64,000 nucleotides of DNA, from positions 496,001-560,000 of the forward strand of contig JBLXEY010000002.1 in the NCBI GenBank assembly GCA_048262655.1. The letters run 5' to 3'. Positions 61,414 to 64,000 of the stretch are shown piece after piece. A program made the position numbers and the translations under genes. The stretch is from JABMNT01 sp048262655 (GTDB lineage: Bacteria > Pseudomonadota > Alphaproteobacteria > Rhodospirillales > Casp-alpha2). The first letter of the stretch is position 1; each line of letters opens with the position of its first letter. The notes beneath the pieces are model-generated. The model did not search any database. It saw nothing but the letters and a program-made list of their open reading frames with translations, and was not told where the DNA came from.

Positions 61414-63051
61414 TTGTCAGACGAGTCCGGTTCTTATGAAGCCGTATATGATCGCCACACCTGGGATATCCCAGAGTATTTCAATATGGGGGTTGATGTT
61501 TGTGACCGTCACGTAGCAACACAACCCGACCATCCTGCCCTCATCGTGGTCGAGGATGACGACGATGACAAAACTTTTACGTTTGCAGAAATGCGTGACC
61601 TCTCAAACCAACTGGCGAACGCGCTCGAAGGATTGGAGCTATGTCGCGGTGATCGCTTGGGAATCCTGCTGTCCCAATCCGTTGAGGCGGCCTTGTCACA
61701 TATCGCAACCTGGAAACTCGGCGGTATCTCCATCCCCCTTTTTACGTTATTCGGTGAAGACGCACTGAAATTCCGGCTGCAAAACTCTGGCGCTAAAATA
61801 CTTGTGACAGACAAACATAATCTCAAGAAAGTCGAGGCCATATGGGAAGATTTATCTGACCTTAAAACGGTTCTGGTGATCGACGCGTCAACGACAAGCG
61901 CCACTGTGGTTGATTTTTGGAAAGCACTGGAGAACGCCTCTAAAGCCTACACCCCCATAAGGTCAAAAGCCGAAGACCCAGCCTTCATCCTTTATACGTC
62001 AGGAACGACAGGAAATCCGAAAGGTGCCCTTCATGCCCACCGGGCTTTGCTTGGACACCTAAGCGGCATGGAGTTGTTCCACGACTTTTTCCCACAGCCC
62101 GATGATCGCATTTGGACTCCCGCGGATTGGGCATGGATCGGCGGACTGATGAACTGTCTCATGTGCGCCTGGCATCATGGGATCACCAACGTCGCCTTTC
62201 GCGCCAAGAAATTTGACCCTGAACACGCACTGCGCCTGATGGCGAAATACAAAATCCGCAACGTTTTCTTGCCGCCAACAGCTATGAATCTCATGCGCAA
62301 TGTGACAGACATTTCACGTTTTGGGGTAAACCTTAGGACCATTGCAGTTGCCGGAGAACCGATGGGTGCAGAGCTTCTGGATTGGGGGCGAGAACATCTC
62401 GGGATCACTTGTAATGAGTTTTATGGTCAAACAGAATGCAATTTGATTGTTACCAACTGTCAAAAAATCATGCCCGTCAAACCCGGTTCCATGGGACGTC
62501 CAGCGCCGGGGCATCGCGTTGACGTTATCGATGCCAATGGCGATATTGTCGCGCCCGGAATTGAAGGCGAAATTGCCGTAAAAGCCCCTGACCCGGTTAT
62601 GCTGCTTAAGTATTGGGATAATCCAGAGGCCACAAAAAACAAATATCGTAAAGGTTGGTTGCTGACAGGAGACAACGGAAAGAAAGATGATGATGGATAT
62701 CTCTGGTTTGTCGGACGCGCTGATGATGTCATCACGTCCGCAGGCTACCGTATTGGACCGGGTGAGATCGAAGACTGTTTGTGTACACACCCTGCAGTAT
62801 CACTGGCGGCAGCAATTGGCGTTCCAGACCCCATCAGAACAGAAATCGTAAAAGTCTTTATTCTCTTAAACACTGGGCATGAAGCCTCCCAAGAGCTTAA
62901 AGACAATATTCAGGCGCATGTAAAAACCAGATTGAGTCCGCATGAATATCCGCGACTGATAGAGTTTGTAGACGCCTTACCTTTAACTGCGACCAATAAA
63001 ATTAAACGCAAGGTCCTGCGAGACGCTGAACTTGAAAAGGCAGCCCCATGA
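61414..63051 (+). CDS. AMP-forming acyl-CoA synthetase
   Basis: The enzyme activates a carboxylic acid to its CoA thioester via an acyl-adenylate. The 545 residues have the P-loop FILYTSGTTGNPKGALHAHR near residue 200, the A5 motif NEFYGQTECNL near residue 330, the hinge LLTGDNGKKDDDGYLWFVGRADDVI and the C-terminal Lys in LTATNKIKRK. The start is TTG at 61414 with GGGAGG nine bases upstream; the frame opens at 61372. It most resembles medium-chain/acetoacetyl-type synthetases. It overlaps the next gene by four bases (ATGA). Confidence 0.9.
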   Translation: MSDESGSYEAVYDRHTWDIPEYFNMGVDVCDRHVATQPDHPALIVVEDDDDDKTFTFAEMRDLSNQLANALEGLELCRGDRLGILLSQSVEAALSHIATWKLGGISIPLFTLFGEDALKFRLQNSGAKILVTDKHNLKKVEAIWEDLSDLKTVLVIDASTTSATVVDFWKALENASKAYTPIRSKAEDPAFILYTSGTTGNPKGALHAHRALLGHLSGMELFHDFFPQPDDRIWTPADWAWIGGLMNCLMCAWHHGITNVAFRAKKFDPEHALRLMAKYKIRNVFLPPTAMNLMRNVTDISRFGVNLRTIAVAGEPMGAELLDWGREHLGITCNEFYGQTECNLIVTNCQKIMPVKPGSMGRPAPGHRVDVIDANGDIVAPGIEGEIAVKAPDPVMLLKYWDNPEATKNKYRKGWLLTGDNGKKDDDGYLWFVGRADDVITSAGYRIGPGEIEDCLCTHPAVSLAAAIGVPDPIRTEIVKVFILLNTGHEASQELKDNIQAHVKTRLSPHEYPRLIEFVDALPLTATNKIKRKVLRDAELEKAAP

Positions 63052-64000
63052 ATAATCTGGAAAACCGTCGTGTTACCCTAAATGCGCGCCCTATCGGTGT
63101 GCCGGGGGCAGAATACTTTAGTATCGACACCGCTTCCGTTGACGACCTAAAAGACGGCGAGTTTCTTGTTCACAATCGGTTTTTATCAGTCGACCCAGCG
63201 ATGCGAGGTTGGGTCAACGACGCGCCGAATTATTTACCCCCGGTGCCGATTGGTGATGTAATGCGGGCTTTTGCCGTTGGCGAGATTGTCAAATCCAACC
63301 ACCCGGAATACAGCGTTGGCGAGATCGTCTGCGGCTTATTTGGCTGGCAGCGGTTCGCCATTAGCGATGGTGCAAACATCATGCGACGCGTTAAAGAAAC
63401 AGACCTTTCCCCGTCGTTATCCCTAGGGGTCTTGGGGCTCAACGGCATCACCGCCTACTTTGGGCTGCTTGATGTCTGCAACCCACAAATAGGAGAGACG
63501 GTGGTTGTCTCAACAGCAGCCGGAGCCGTCGGCTCCTGCGTTGGGCAACTGGCTAAGATCCGGGGGTGTAAAACGGTTGGCATTGCAGGCGGTTCGGATA
63601 AAGTCGCACTATGTGAAAGTGAATTTGGTTATGATCAGGCCCTTGATTACAAAGCCGGCGGTGACCTTCAAAAAGAGATTGGCGACGCCTGCCCTGATGG
63701 CGTTAACGTCTATTTTGATAACACCTGCGGCCCCATTACTGACGCAGTGTTTCAACATTTAGCCCTGGGCGCACGCATAACGGTGTGCGGTACAGCGGCG
63801 ATACAGGAATGGGAGCCGTTACCGATCGGTCCCCGCGTACACCGCCAACTCATGGTCAATCGTGCCAGAATGAATGGTTTTCTCGTCCTCGATTATAAAG
63901 ATCGCTACGCGGAGGCCGTCGAACAGCTTGCAGGTTGGGTTCGAAACGGCGACATCAAAAGCCGCGAACACATTCTTGACTCAATGGCCGATGCTCCTGG
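63048..64000 (+). CDS. MDR-superfamily NADP-dependent oxidoreductase (3' end outside window)
   Basis: The 317 visible residues start MNNLENRRVTLNARPIGVPG. They belong to the zinc-free medium-chain reductase branch of CurA/leukotriene-B4 12-hydroxydehydrogenase type, which reduces enones or alkenals. Signatures are NRFLSVDPAMRGW near residue 44, LGLNGITAYFGLLDV, and the NADP loop STAAGAVGSCVGQLAKIRGCKTVGIAGG. The ATG overlaps the acyl-CoA synthetase stop, indicating an operon. The last roughly 20-30 residues lie past base 64000. Confidence 0.9.
   Translation, partial: MNNLENRRVTLNARPIGVPGAEYFSIDTASVDDLKDGEFLVHNRFLSVDPAMRGWVNDAPNYLPPVPIGDVMRAFAVGEIVKSNHPEYSVGEIVCGLFGWQRFAISDGANIMRRVKETDLSPSLSLGVLGLNGITAYFGLLDVCNPQIGETVVVSTAAGAVGSCVGQLAKIRGCKTVGIAGGSDKVALCESEFGYDQALDYKAGGDLQKEIGDACPDGVNVYFDNTCGPITDAVFQHLALGARITVCGTAAIQEWEPLPIGPRVHRQLMVNRARMNGFLVLDYKDRYAEAVEQLAGWVRNGDIKSREHILDSMADAP

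Overview
The window looks like a chromosomal segment of an alphaproteobacterium of intermediate GC content, close to 50% by eye. I infer this from gene content rather than from any rRNA gene, and none is present. The evidence is a nuoA-I complex I operon with separate nuoC and nuoD, an NDUFA12-type complex I subunit, a DUF2155 protein, the division ATPase MipZ, a class II (B12-dependent) NrdJ, a phasin next to clpS-clpA, and the tig-clpP-clpX-lon-HU block. The order is not settled; a marine Rhodospirillales- or Sneathiella-like lineage is a guess. I see no insertion sequence, prophage, CRISPR array or rRNA operon.

Layout. 1-8.1 kb: the respiratory complex I operon nuoA to nuoI on the minus strand, tightly overlapped, with nuoI cut by the window edge. 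8.2-8.6 kb: tRNA-Asp and tRNA-Val. 8.7-15.5 kb: protein folding and quality control on the minus strand (HU, Lon, ClpX, ClpP, trigger factor), then tRNA-Leu. 15.8-18.8 kb: malonyl-CoA decarboxylase and the NAD(P)HX repair enzyme. 19.1-23.2 kb, plus strand: aroQ-accB-accC-aat plus a YdjM-like membrane hydrolase. 23.3-30.8 kb: an accessory stretch with a TSUP/TauD pair, a Rieske protein with a large unassigned C-terminal domain facing a cysteine-rich HTH regulator, a large MscS channel and an atypical AroE. 30.8-32.6 kb: DUF2155, two MlaD-like MCE proteins and NDUFA12. 33-38.8 kb: nrdJ, a receiver/metallo-beta-lactamase fusion and a RidA-like protein. 38.8-42 kb: subtilase, GNAT-type protein and a secreted protein built from two four-cysteine modules. 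42-47 kb: clpA-clpS, phasin and D,D-carboxypeptidase. 47-51 kb: nucleotide-sugar genes (phosphomannomutase/phosphoglucomutase, UDP-glucose dehydrogenase, GalU). 50.8-55.6 kb: DOPA-dioxygenase-like protein, membrane J-protein, VWA protein, MipZ and a molybdopterin oxidoreductase. 55.7-60.4 kb: glycosyltransferase, orphan lipoprotein, DUF3179 protein and a GH114-like secreted protein. 60.5-64 kb: acyl-CoA metabolism (dienoyl-CoA-reductase-like SDR, acyl-CoA synthetase, MDR oxidoreductase cut by the window edge).

Functional links. All working parts of the bacterial Leu/N-degron pathway (Aat, ClpS, ClpA, ClpP) lie within about 31 kb. AccB/AccC make malonyl-CoA with the carboxyltransferase, and the malonyl-CoA decarboxylase destroys it. 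The TauD-like dioxygenase and the divergent TSUP exporter fit organosulfonate desulfonation followed by sulfite export. The nucleotide-sugar genes could supply surface polysaccharide synthesis.

The best candidate for an undescribed system is the Rieske/helical-domain protein (25219-26811) with its divergent Fe-S-type regulator (26934-27563) and the perfect 9-bp inverted repeat between them. Second is the small secreted protein with duplicated CxxC modules (41349-41951). Regulatory signals read from the sequence include two NrdR-box-like sites 32 bp apart before nrdJ, TTGC-N3-GCAA motifs before the phasin gene, and palindromes before lon and before the receiver/MBL gene.
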